From Sphingobium sp. (GTDB lineage Bacteria; Pseudomonadota; Alphaproteobacteria; Sphingomonadales; Sphingomonadaceae): DNA of 64,000 nt. Under the pieces are notes generated by a model. The model saw only the letters and a list, made by a program, of their open reading frames with translations, did no database searches and had not been told where the DNA came from. Of the stretch, positions 15,975 through 23,663 are shown one piece after another. A program made the translations under genes and the position numbers. Positions within the stretch are counted from its first letter, which is position 1, and every line of letters starts with the position of its first letter. The DNA is taken from the NCBI GenBank assembly GCA_022652485.1, contig JALCRK010000009.1:16047-80046 (forward strand), written 5' to 3'.

Positions 15975-18278
15975 ATGGTTGCTAAAAGCGCCGCCCTTTG
16001 GCTAGGGGGAGGAGCGCAAGCGGGGAGAATAGCCATCAGCACCACCAAAATACTTGGTATGGGCGCCTTGATTCTGTGCCCCATCACCAGCGTGCAGGCG
16101 CGCCCGGCCGACGAGATCATCGTGACGGGCGAGAAGTTCGCGCGTCCACTCCAGGCGACGACGTCGAGCGTCACGCTAGTTCAGTCATCGGACATCACCA
16201 CGCGCGGCCTGACCCGGTTACAGGATATTATCGGGCGTACCGCGAATATATCCCCCGCAAACGGCCCTGCCGGATTCAGCATTCGCGGGATCACAAATTC
16301 CGGGGTGTCGGGCGCCGGTGAGGCGGACACCGCCGTCATCTATATCGACAACACGCCCCTGGCCTGGACCTATCTTCAGGCCGCCCCTACCCGGCTGTGG
16401 GACATTGCCAGCGTGGAAATCTGGCGCGGTCCGCAATCGACCTTGCGCGGGCTCAATTCGCTCGCGGGGGCAATCATGATCCAAAGCACGGATCCCGATC
16501 TCCATGACTGGGATGTGCGTAGCCGCGTATCACATAGCGATGAACCCGCAAAAGGATTCGCGATCGCGGGCGGCGGCCCCATCCAGAGCGATCAGCTGGC
16601 CGTGCGCGTCGCGCTGGAGACGCAAAGCCGGGACGGTTTTATCCACAACCTCACGCGTCACACGCACGAAGACCGCGAAGAGAGCACGACCGCTCGCCTG
16701 AAGCTGTTGTGGACGCCTGCCGCCCTGTCCGGCTTTTCGCTGAAGCTCGGTTACAACCGTTTTCGCCGCGAGGGCGGATTTTACCGTGTATATGCACGCA
16801 CCGACAGCGCCAACTTCCTGCACCATCCCATCGCCACCGACAACGTGCCCAATACCACCGATCTCGATTTCGACAGCATCAGTGCACAGGGCCGTTATGA
16901 CGTGACGCCGGAACTGTCGCTCATCAATGAGACCAGCTGGAGCCGCGCCAGGGAGCGCAGCTCGTTCGATGGCGATTACGGCCCCACCAACGCGGCCTAC
17001 AGCCGTCAGGCGCGGAATTACCGGACGTGGACGCAGGAGTTGCGGCTTCAGATCGACACGGCATCGCTCAAGGGTGTGGCGGGTCTTTTTTATTATGACC
17101 GCAATCTCGCGTCGGCCACGCAAAGCCGCACCAACGTGCCGACGCCCGTCTCTACCATCGCTGCCTTGCTAAGTGCCCAGCATGTTCCTCAGGCGAACGC
17201 CATCGCCTCAGCCTATGGCGCCGCCCTCCCGGTCGTCACGGTCGATTTCGACGGCGCTTTCCCGACGCACGTGAAGAGCTATGCGGCCTTTGCCGACCTG
17301 CGGTACGGGCTGACGGAGAGGCTGTGGTTGCTGGGCGGGTTCCGCTACAATCGCGAGAGTACGCGTAATCAGGTCATCCAGACGAGCCAGTTCGCCGGCA
17401 CTTTTCCCAATCCGCTCGCGTTCGGCCCGCTCGCGCCCGCCATCGCCCAGATCAATCTCGCGGTGGGATCGTTCGTCCAGCAGGCCAACGCCGCCGCACC
17501 AGCCGGCAAACGGAATTTTTCGGCCTTCCTTCCCAAGTTCGGTCTGCAGATGAACTGGAGCGACGATCTCGCGACATCGGCAGTGGTGCAGCGGGGCTAC
17601 CGCTCGGGCGGCCTTTCGACCAATATCGCCCGGGCCCAATCCGTATCCTATGATCCCGAATATATCTGGAATTATGAACTATCGCTCCGTTCCCTCCTGC
17701 TGGGAGGCAAGCTGCGGCTCAACGCGAACGCCTTTCTCACCGACTGGCGGAATCAGCAGGTTTCGGTCAATTTCGGCCTCAACTCCTTCGACATAAACAC
17801 CGTGAATGCGGCACGCTCACGGCTGTATGGCTTTGAGGTGGAGGCGGTGGAACAGCTGTCCGACGAATGGTCGCTTTACGCGAGTATCGGGCATACCCAT
17901 ACTCGGTTCAGCCGCTTCACCCTGCCCCTGACAGGAACCGCCGCCAACCTCAAAGGTACGGAATTTGCCCATGCACCCCACTGGACCCTGTCTGGTGGCG
18001 CGGACTTCCAGCTGCACAACAACCTGTTCGGTTCGCTGAACGCGAGCTATTCCAGCCGGAGCTTTGCCGCTGTCGGCCCCAGCCAGTATCTCTACCGTGT
18101 CGTTCCCCACACCATCGTCAACGGCAGGATTGGTTATCGCACGGAGCGCTGGAGCGTTGCGGTGGAAGTACAGAACCTTCTGGACAAGGTGTACGCGGTC
18201 TATAAATCCCCCACGGAGAGCAGGGCCGTGCTGAACGCACCCCGCACATTCGGCGCGGAATTTTCCGTTCATTTCTAA
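15975..18278 (+). CDS. TonB-dependent receptor
   Basis: A 767-residue outer-membrane receptor. The N-terminus has a long signal-like region (ILGMGALILCPITSVQA), then the TonB box DEIIVTG. The plug domain follows (LQDIIGRTANIS, FSIRGI, VEIWRGPQSTLRGLNSLAGAI), and then a 22-strand-type barrel ending in Phe (EFSVHF), as expected for BAM recognition. NLLDKVYAVYKS is the usual C-terminal motif. The substrate cannot be read; no siderophore or sugar genes lie next to it. Loss of the TonB box is not seen, so it should be functional. Confidence 0.93.
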   Translation: MVAKSAALWLGGGAQAGRIAISTTKILGMGALILCPITSVQARPADEIIVTGEKFARPLQATTSSVTLVQSSDITTRGLTRLQDIIGRTANISPANGPAGFSIRGITNSGVSGAGEADTAVIYIDNTPLAWTYLQAAPTRLWDIASVEIWRGPQSTLRGLNSLAGAIMIQSTDPDLHDWDVRSRVSHSDEPAKGFAIAGGGPIQSDQLAVRVALETQSRDGFIHNLTRHTHEDREESTTARLKLLWTPAALSGFSLKLGYNRFRREGGFYRVYARTDSANFLHHPIATDNVPNTTDLDFDSISAQGRYDVTPELSLINETSWSRARERSSFDGDYGPTNAAYSRQARNYRTWTQELRLQIDTASLKGVAGLFYYDRNLASATQSRTNVPTPVSTIAALLSAQHVPQANAIASAYGAALPVVTVDFDGAFPTHVKSYAAFADLRYGLTERLWLLGGFRYNRESTRNQVIQTSQFAGTFPNPLAFGPLAPAIAQINLAVGSFVQQANAAAPAGKRNFSAFLPKFGLQMNWSDDLATSAVVQRGYRSGGLSTNIARAQSVSYDPEYIWNYELSLRSLLLGGKLRLNANAFLTDWRNQQVSVNFGLNSFDINTVNAARSRLYGFEVEAVEQLSDEWSLYASIGHTHTRFSRFTLPLTGTAANLKGTEFAHAPHWTLSGGADFQLHNNLFGSLNASYSSRSFAAVGPSQYLYRVVPHTIVNGRIGYRTERWSVAVEVQNLLDKVYAVYKSPTESRAVLNAPRTFGAEFSVHF

Positions 18279-18323
18279 TGCCAATGGAGAGCGGCGCGAG
18301 CGGCGTTCGCAGCGGCCTCCCCG

Positions 18324-20384
18324 TCAGGATGCGGCGAGTTGGGCCGCAGCGCGCTTGAAGGCCTGCTCGATCGTGTCCTTGAGCAGCGCCTGACTGAACG
18401 GCTTGTTCAATTTGATGATCTTTTCCTCGAACCCCGGAGGCAACTCGCCATAGCCCGTCGCGAGAACGATAGGCAGGCCGGGCCGGGTCTCGGTGATCCG
18501 CTCCACCAATTGCACTCCGGTCATGCCCGGCATCGCCTGATCGGTAATCAGCAGATCGATGTCCGGGAACTGGTCCATCAGCTCCAGCGCCTCGGCGCCG
18601 GAAGATGCCTCCAGCACGGTGTGGCCAAGGTCTTCCAGCAGCGCGGAGGTGTTGAGGAGGATAAGGCCGTCGTCATCGACCGCGAGAACCTTGAGGCTCC
18701 CCACCCCAGATCCATCGGCGCTGTCACGGACCCAGGGAGACGAGCTTTCCACTGGCGTTTCCTCCTCTGCTGCGGGAAGCCATAAGGTAGCCCGCGTCCC
18801 CTTGTGCTGAGCGCTGTTCAATGTGAATGTCCCCTCCAGCTGCCGTGCAAGACCGTGGATCATGGAAAGCCCGAGACCGGTCCCCTTCCCCACTCCCTTG
18901 GTGGTGAAGAACGGCTCGGTCGCGCGCTCCAGCGTTTCCGGGTCCATGCCGTGCCCCGTATCCACGACCGAAAGCCCGATATAAACCCCGGGCTGGACGC
19001 CGCTGATTTCCCGGTCGGGCAGATCGCGCCGTTCGGTAACGATCTGGATAGTGCCCCCTCCCGGCATGGCATCGCGGGCATTGACGGCCAGGTTGACCAG
19101 CGCCATTTCCAGCTGGTTCGTATCCGCCAGAACGGGAGGCATCTCGGCGGGAAAGCGCAATTCAAGCGGCCAGCTCGGACCAACGGTACGCTGGATCAGC
19201 TCCGCGATATTGCGCACCAGCTCCTCCACGTCGAGGCGTTCCGGGCTGAGATCCTGCCGCCGCGCGAAGGCCAGCATCCGCTGGGTGAGAGCCGCACCGC
19301 GCTCTGTCCCCTGCAGGGCGTTGTCGATCAGGCGATGCAGGGCGGGATCATCCGGCACCCGGCGCCGCAGCAAAGTGAGGCTGCTCATGATCGCCATCAG
19401 GAGATTGTTGAAATCATGGGCGACGCCCCCGGTGAGCTGGCCGATCGCCTCAAGCTTCTGCGATTGCCGGAGCGCATCCTGCGCCCGTGTCAGCTCCGCC
19501 GTGCGTTCGATGACACGGGTTTCGAGCGTTTCATTCATTCGGCGCAGGCGTTCCTCGTTCTCCCGCAACACATGCTCCATCTTACGCCGGGGAGAGATGT
19601 CGTTGAACAGCACCGCCACCTGCCTTCCGGCGGGGTCTCCGGTCTTGAAGGCATAGACGTCATACCAAATGTCACCCATTGCCTCGGCATGTTCCTCGAA
19701 ACGGTGATGCCCGCCATTTTCGGCCACTTTTGCATAGATATCGAACCATTTCTGCTCGTGCTCAGGCACCATTCCCCTGATGGACCGTCCTACAGCGCTC
19801 GCGAGGCCGGTCTGCCTTTCAAAGGCGGGATTGGTTTCCAGAAAGACGTAATCCACGGGGTTTCCGTCCGGACCGTACACCATGTCGATGATGCAGAAGC
19901 CGGCGTCGATCGAATTGAACAGCGAGCGGTATTTTTCGGCGCCGCGCTGGAGTTCCTCGAGACGCGAGCGTGCCTCATATTGCCGCCTGCGGCCGCGCAG
20001 GGCCGACTGGGCAAGGCTGATGAGGGTTGTGGGGTGAAACGGGCGCTCCAGAAAATTTACGTTGCCGAGCACGTCGAGAAAGCGCTGCGCCGCAGGATTT
20101 CGTTCGATCCCGCCGCCCTTCCGGGTCAGCAATATGAAGGGAAAGTCCGACCACTCCTGCTGTGCGTCCAGCCATGCTGCCAGCGGATGAAGGTCGGCCG
20201 AGTGGAGGCTCTCCTCCGTGAGCAGGGCGCACCCCGCCCCCCGCGCGACAGCCGCCTGCAGATCGTTCATGGTGCCGCAGATTCCGGTCAAAAAGCCAGC
20301 CTCGCGCAACATGGCATCCGCAAACTGCGCGTCGCGACCATGCGGAGCCAAGATCAGCACCCTCTCGGACAGATGCGGGATCAC
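18324..20384 (-). CDS. Hybrid sensor histidine kinase (pseudo-receiver, PAS, HisKA, REC)
   Basis: A 686-residue protein. Residues ~5-130 resemble a receiver (RVLILAPHGRDAQFADAMLR) but I see no acceptor Asp at the expected place, so it is a pseudo-receiver. A PAS domain (~150-275), HisKA (GQLTGGVAHDFNNLL) and HATPase ([26 protein letters not shown]) follow. The C-terminal receiver has VLAVDDD, LLITDQAMPGMTG and LNKPF. No membrane segment is seen. Its ATG overlaps the stop of the kaiC-like gene (ATGA), so the two are co-translated and probably work together. Confidence 0.93.
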   Translation of the reverse strand: MIPHLSERVLILAPHGRDAQFADAMLREAGFLTGICGTMNDLQAAVARGAGCALLTEESLHSADLHPLAAWLDAQQEWSDFPFILLTRKGGGIERNPAAQRFLDVLGNVNFLERPFHPTTLISLAQSALRGRRRQYEARSRLEELQRGAEKYRSLFNSIDAGFCIIDMVYGPDGNPVDYVFLETNPAFERQTGLASAVGRSIRGMVPEHEQKWFDIYAKVAENGGHHRFEEHAEAMGDIWYDVYAFKTGDPAGRQVAVLFNDISPRRKMEHVLRENEERLRRMNETLETRVIERTAELTRAQDALRQSQKLEAIGQLTGGVAHDFNNLLMAIMSSLTLLRRRVPDDPALHRLIDNALQGTERGAALTQRMLAFARRQDLSPERLDVEELVRNIAELIQRTVGPSWPLELRFPAEMPPVLADTNQLEMALVNLAVNARDAMPGGGTIQIVTERRDLPDREISGVQPGVYIGLSVVDTGHGMDPETLERATEPFFTTKGVGKGTGLGLSMIHGLARQLEGTFTLNSAQHKGTRATLWLPAAEEETPVESSSPWVRDSADGSGVGSLKVLAVDDDGLILLNTSALLEDLGHTVLEASSGAEALELMDQFPDIDLLITDQAMPGMTGVQLVERITETRPGLPIVLATGYGELPPGFEEKIIKLNKPFSQALLKDTIEQAFKRAAAQLAAS

Positions 20385-21868
20385 GGGATATCTTCAAGCA
20401 GCGCGGGAATATCTCCAACGAATGTCGGCACGCCCCGGAGCACGCCCTGAAACCCGACGAGCGGCGGTCCTAGCCGGATCCCGTATCTGCCGATGCGGAA
20501 TTCCCGAATGGTATCCTCATGCATCCCCGTTCTTTTCTTGATGATCGATATCGCGCGGCGCACGCGCCCTGATGCCTCGAAATACCGCAGCAGGACAACA
20601 GTGTCGGCCAGATAGGTCACATCGACCGGCGACTTCATGTCTCCCACCAGACCATGCTGCGCCACCGTCAAAAAGGTGGTCACGCCCTGCCGGTTCAGAT
20701 ATTGCAGCAGCTCGTGCATGTGCAGGATGAGCGCGTTTTCTTCCGGCATCGAGGCCTGGTAGCCGTTGAGGCTGTCGATAATGATGGTGCGCACGCCGTG
20801 ATGCTCAACACACTGGCGCACCCTCTCGGAAAACTCTCCGGGAGACAGTTCCGCGGCGTCGACCTGTTCGACGATAAGGTTGCCGCTGTCGACCATCGCC
20901 CGCATGTCGATGCCCAGCCCCAGCGCGCGGGAAAACAGCAGGCCGATCTCCTCGTCGAAGATGAACATCGCCGCCTTCTCGTCGCGCTGGATCGCCGCCG
21001 ACACGAAGCTCAGCCCCAGCAGGGATTTTCCCGTGCCGGCCGGCCCCAGGATCAGCACGCTCGAACCCCGCTCCACCCCGCCACCGAGGAGCGCGTCAAG
21101 CTCTCGCGAATCGCTTTTGACGATGTCTCGGGACATATGAATTCTGTGCTCAGCGGAAACCAGCCGGGGAAATACGCGCACACCGCCCGTTTCTATCACG
21201 AAGTCATGAAATCCTCCCCGGAAGCGCCGACCTCGATATTTGACCACGCGCATTCGCCTGCGGTCGGGGCCGTATCCGGGCGAAAGCTCCTCCAGCCGGA
21301 TGACGGCATGAGCCACGCTGTGAACGGTCTTGTCGGCTACGTCGGCGGTCAGGTCGTCAAGCATCAGCACGGTCGTTCCCCGATGCGCGAAGAAATGCTT
21401 GAGCGCGAGAATCTGGCGGCGATAGCGGAGGGAGCTCTGCGCAAGAAGGCGTATCTCGGAAAGGCTGTCCAGCACGATCCTGTCCGGTTTCAGCTCCTCG
21501 AAAGCCTGGAATATCCGCTGGGTCGTCTCGCCGAGTTCCAGATCGGAGGAATAAAGAAGACTTTGCTGCTGTTCCTCATCGAGAAGGCTATCCGGCGGCA
21601 CGAGCTCGAAAACCGTCACTCCGCCAAGATCCCAGCCGTGCGACGCGGCGCTATTCCGCATCTCGGCCTCTGTTTCGGACAGCGTGATGTAAAGGCAGCG
21701 TTCGCCCGCAGCCGCGCCAGTCATCAGAAATTGTGTGGCAAGAGTGGTCTTCCCCGTACCGGGGCTTCCCTCCAAAAGAAACAGACGACCCCGCGCGAAG
21801 CCTCCTGCAAGAACATCATCCAAACCCCTGACGCCCGTGAGCGCCGCGTCCTGCCGATCCTCTGTCAC
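20381..21868 (-). CDS. KaiC-like double RecA-domain ATPase
   Basis: A 495-residue protein with two KaiC domains. Walker A motifs are GSPGTGKT (34-41) and GPAGTGKS (275-282). Walker B-like strands are RIVLDSLSEIR and RTIIIDSLNGY. Catalytic acidic residues appear as ITLSETEAEM in the first domain and FDEEIGLL in the second. By my alignment the KaiC phosphosites Ser431/Thr432 correspond to Val417/Thr418, so only the Thr is kept. The C-terminal YGIRLGPPL tail follows. No kaiA or kaiB is in the window. It is upstream of, and overlaps, a hybrid kinase. Confidence 0.9.
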   Translation of the reverse strand: MTEDRQDAALTGVRGLDDVLAGGFARGRLFLLEGSPGTGKTTLATQFLMTGAAAGERCLYITLSETEAEMRNSAASHGWDLGGVTVFELVPPDSLLDEEQQQSLLYSSDLELGETTQRIFQAFEELKPDRIVLDSLSEIRLLAQSSLRYRRQILALKHFFAHRGTTVLMLDDLTADVADKTVHSVAHAVIRLEELSPGYGPDRRRMRVVKYRGRRFRGGFHDFVIETGGVRVFPRLVSAEHRIHMSRDIVKSDSRELDALLGGGVERGSSVLILGPAGTGKSLLGLSFVSAAIQRDEKAAMFIFDEEIGLLFSRALGLGIDMRAMVDSGNLIVEQVDAAELSPGEFSERVRQCVEHHGVRTIIIDSLNGYQASMPEENALILHMHELLQYLNRQGVTTFLTVAQHGLVGDMKSPVDVTYLADTVVLLRYFEASGRVRRAISIIKKRTGMHEDTIREFRIGRYGIRLGPPLVGFQGVLRGVPTFVGDIPALLEDIP

Positions 21869-22082
21869 AAACCGCTTATTATCCTCTTGCTATGCCCTCG
21901 GCTGAAACGAGAGACGATCCCTTGGGCGAAGATAACCACCGCAAGCCACTCCGAATCGGAACGAGCAACGGGGGGAATGGTTCCGCGACCTTGGAGGAGG
22001 CGTTAGGCGGCACACCGCCGCATCCACGCGCACACCCGTCTCCCTCCGTTCTCGACGACACCGGCCAAAAGGCGCCGCGAAC

Positions 22083-22108
22083 AAAAAAGGGCGCCAGAGG
22101 CGCCCTTT
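22083..22108 (-). terminator. Intrinsic terminator of carD
   Basis: AAAGGGCGCC-AGA-GGCGCCCTTT is a 10-bp stem with a 3-base loop. Read on the minus strand it is followed by a T-run (TTTTTT), 24 bases past the carD stop codon. Confidence 0.85.
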
Positions 22109-22131
22109 GTCCGGTCTATACCGAAGGCCGC

Positions 22132-22662
22132 TTACTCGGCCTTGTCGCGCACATATTTGGGTGCGGCCTCGTTGAGGATATCGAGGATCTTTTTCAGCGC
22201 GGCGCGCTCGTCCGTCTCCTCCATCGCGGCGAGTTCGCGCGCGAGCCTGCTGGACGCGGCCTCGAAAATCTGGCGCTCGGAATAGCTCTGCTCCGGCTGG
22301 TCATCCGGGCGGAACAGATCCCGCGTCACCTCCGCAATCGACACCAGATCACCCGAATTGATCTTGGCTTCATATTCCTGCGCCCGGCGCGACCACATGG
22401 TGCGCTTGACCTTGGGCTTGCCCTTCAGCGTATCCAGCGCCTCGCTCAGCGTCTTGTTCGACGACAGCTTGCGCATACCGACGCTCTCGGCCTTGTTCGT
22501 CGGAACGCGAAGCGTCATCCGCTCCTTCTCGAAGCGCAGCACATAGAGTTCAAGCTCCATGCCGGCGATCTGCTGGCTTTGCAGCTCGATCACCCGGCCA
22601 ACGCCGTGCTTGGGGTATACGACATAATCGCCGACATCAAAGGACAGGGCTTTTGCAGCCAT
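22132..22662 (-). CDS. carD: CarD family transcriptional regulator
   Basis: 176 residues from MAAKALSFDVGDYVVYPKHG. The N-terminal Tudor-like RNA-polymerase-interaction domain has VGDYVVYPKHGVGRVIEL; the C-terminal helical DNA-binding domain holds RMTLRVPTNKAE, MWSRRAQEYEAKINSGD and YSERQIFEAASSRLARELA. CarD binds the RNA polymerase beta subunit and stabilises open promoters, mainly at growth and rRNA promoters. I chose 22662 over a longer open frame because GGAAAGG precedes it and the family starts here. An intrinsic terminator follows. Upstream lies a 10-bp inverted repeat. Confidence 0.95.
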   Translation of the reverse strand: MAAKALSFDVGDYVVYPKHGVGRVIELQSQQIAGMELELYVLRFEKERMTLRVPTNKAESVGMRKLSSNKTLSEALDTLKGKPKVKRTMWSRRAQEYEAKINSGDLVSIAEVTRDLFRPDDQPEQSYSERQIFEAASSRLARELAAMEETDERAALKKILDILNEAAPKYVRDKAE

Positions 22663-22758
22663 TGGGGACCTTTCCATAATCTCAAGAGAAGCGTCAGGAC
22701 GCATGGATGCACCAGAGCATGAGAGCTTCCGATGCGGCGCGCGCGGACGCATGGGGCA

Positions 22759-22823
22759 TTACGAATCTACTCCTGACGGGACGCGACTTTCCCGCCTCGA
22801 TCCCTTCTTTAACAGATTCGTAA
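22759..22823. promoter_or_regulatory. Inverted repeat TTACGAATCT/AGATTCGTAA upstream of carD
   Basis: The arms at 22759-22768 and 22814-22823 are exact 10-base inverted copies separated by 45 bases, in the 239-base spacer between fdxA and carD. They could be paired operator half-sites or a long-range RNA hairpin. No protein is assigned. Confidence 0.45.
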
Positions 22824-22835
22824 CAAAATTACCAG

Positions 22836-22867
22836 CCCGGCCCCGATGATGCATCGGAAAGGCCGGG
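22836..22867 (-). terminator. Terminator-like hairpin after fdxA
   Basis: Nested stems CCCGGCC/GGCCGGG and CCGATG/CATCGG lie 35 bases past the fdxA stop. On the minus strand a T-rich run (AATTTTGTTA) follows. The pattern fits an intrinsic terminator, though the U-run is interrupted. Confidence 0.55.
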
Positions 22868-22901
22868 ACATGCCCCCGGATTACAGCGGAATACGAAAGG
22901 T

Positions 22902-23240
22902 CTAGCTTCCCGAACCGGGCTCCGCCGAGAAATATTTCTCGAACTTGCCTTCTTCGCCCTTGTGCGCGTCGGCATCGGCGGGAGCGTCACCCTTGCTGGT
23001 GATGTTCGGCCATTCGGCGGAATATTTGGTGTTGAGCTCAAGCCACTGCTCCAGACCGTTCTCGGTATCGGGCAGGATCGCCTCGGCGGGGCATTCCGGC
23101 TCGCACACACCGCAGTCGATGCACTCGTTGGGATTGATGACCAGCATGTTCTCGCCCTCGTAGAAGCAATCCACCGGGCATACCTCGACACAGTCCATAT
23201 ATTTGCAACGGATGCAGGCGTCGGTCACGACATAGGTCAT
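22902..23240 (-). CDS. fdxA: 7Fe ferredoxin FdxA
   Basis: A 112-residue ferredoxin with the FdxA pattern. The first cluster region is [17 protein letters not shown], the second [12 protein letters not shown]; these bind one [3Fe-4S] and one [4Fe-4S] centre. The C-terminal half ([16 protein letters not shown]) is the family's extra helical tail. It carries electrons in the cytoplasm; partners vary. It lies directly downstream of the S4 gene (88-base spacer) on the same strand and has its own terminator-like hairpin. Confidence 0.95.
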   Translation of the reverse strand: MTYVVTDACIRCKYMDCVEVCPVDCFYEGENMLVINPNECIDCGVCEPECPAEAILPDTENGLEQWLELNTKYSAEWPNITSKGDAPADADAHKGEEGKFEKYFSAEPGSGS

Positions 23241-23328
23241 TGGTTAGTCTTCCCTGTTACTGCGCCCTCGGAGCGCAGGAGCACACTGATTTCCGTCCTG
23301 CTATTCCGGCCCCGCCGCCGCGTCAATA

Positions 23329-23598
23329 TCAACTTTCCGGATTGTGGCCCAGCGCCAGCTCTTCGTAGCAGGCCATCGCTTCGGGTGCCGGGCCGCGGCG
23401 TGCCGGCAAGGCAAGGATGCGGACCACGCGGATGCGGTCTCCCTGCGCCAGAGTGACGAGATCCCCCACGCGGGCCGGGCTGTGGGCACGGTCTATGCGC
23501 CGCCCGTTGAGGCGCATGATGCCCTGTTCGGCCATCGCCTGCGCCTGGCTGCGGTTGCGGGCGAGACGCGCGAACCAGAGGAACTTGTCGATCCGCAT
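23329..23598 (-). CDS. RNA-binding S4 domain protein (Hsp15-like)
   Basis: 89 residues from MRIDKFLWFARLARNRSQAQ, the S4 domain signature shared with Hsp15 (HslR), which binds stalled 50S subunits carrying nascent chains. GIMRLNGRRIDRAHSPARVG is the RNA-binding loop. The start at 23598 is chosen because family members begin MRIDKF; a TTG start further upstream (23649) would add a Pro-rich segment. It is 65 bases downstream of the helicase stop, so an operon with it is likely. Function by family only. Confidence 0.85.
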   Translation of the reverse strand: MRIDKFLWFARLARNRSQAQAMAEQGIMRLNGRRIDRAHSPARVGDLVTLAQGDRIRVVRILALPARRGPAPEAMACYEELALGHNPES

Positions 23599-23663
23599 GG
23601 AAGGCCCGTGCTGGGGAGGAGGCGCGGAGGGAAGCGGGGCAGCGGCCAAACGCGGCGGCTCCG

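Noticed and set aside
18804..20450. Long open frame opposite the hybrid histidine kinase
   Set aside because: The minus-strand frame has complete kinase motifs; the plus-strand translation is compositional noise.
20381..21868. A complete circadian clock (kaiABC)
   Set aside because: No kaiA or kaiB is present, and one of the two KaiC phosphosites appears replaced.
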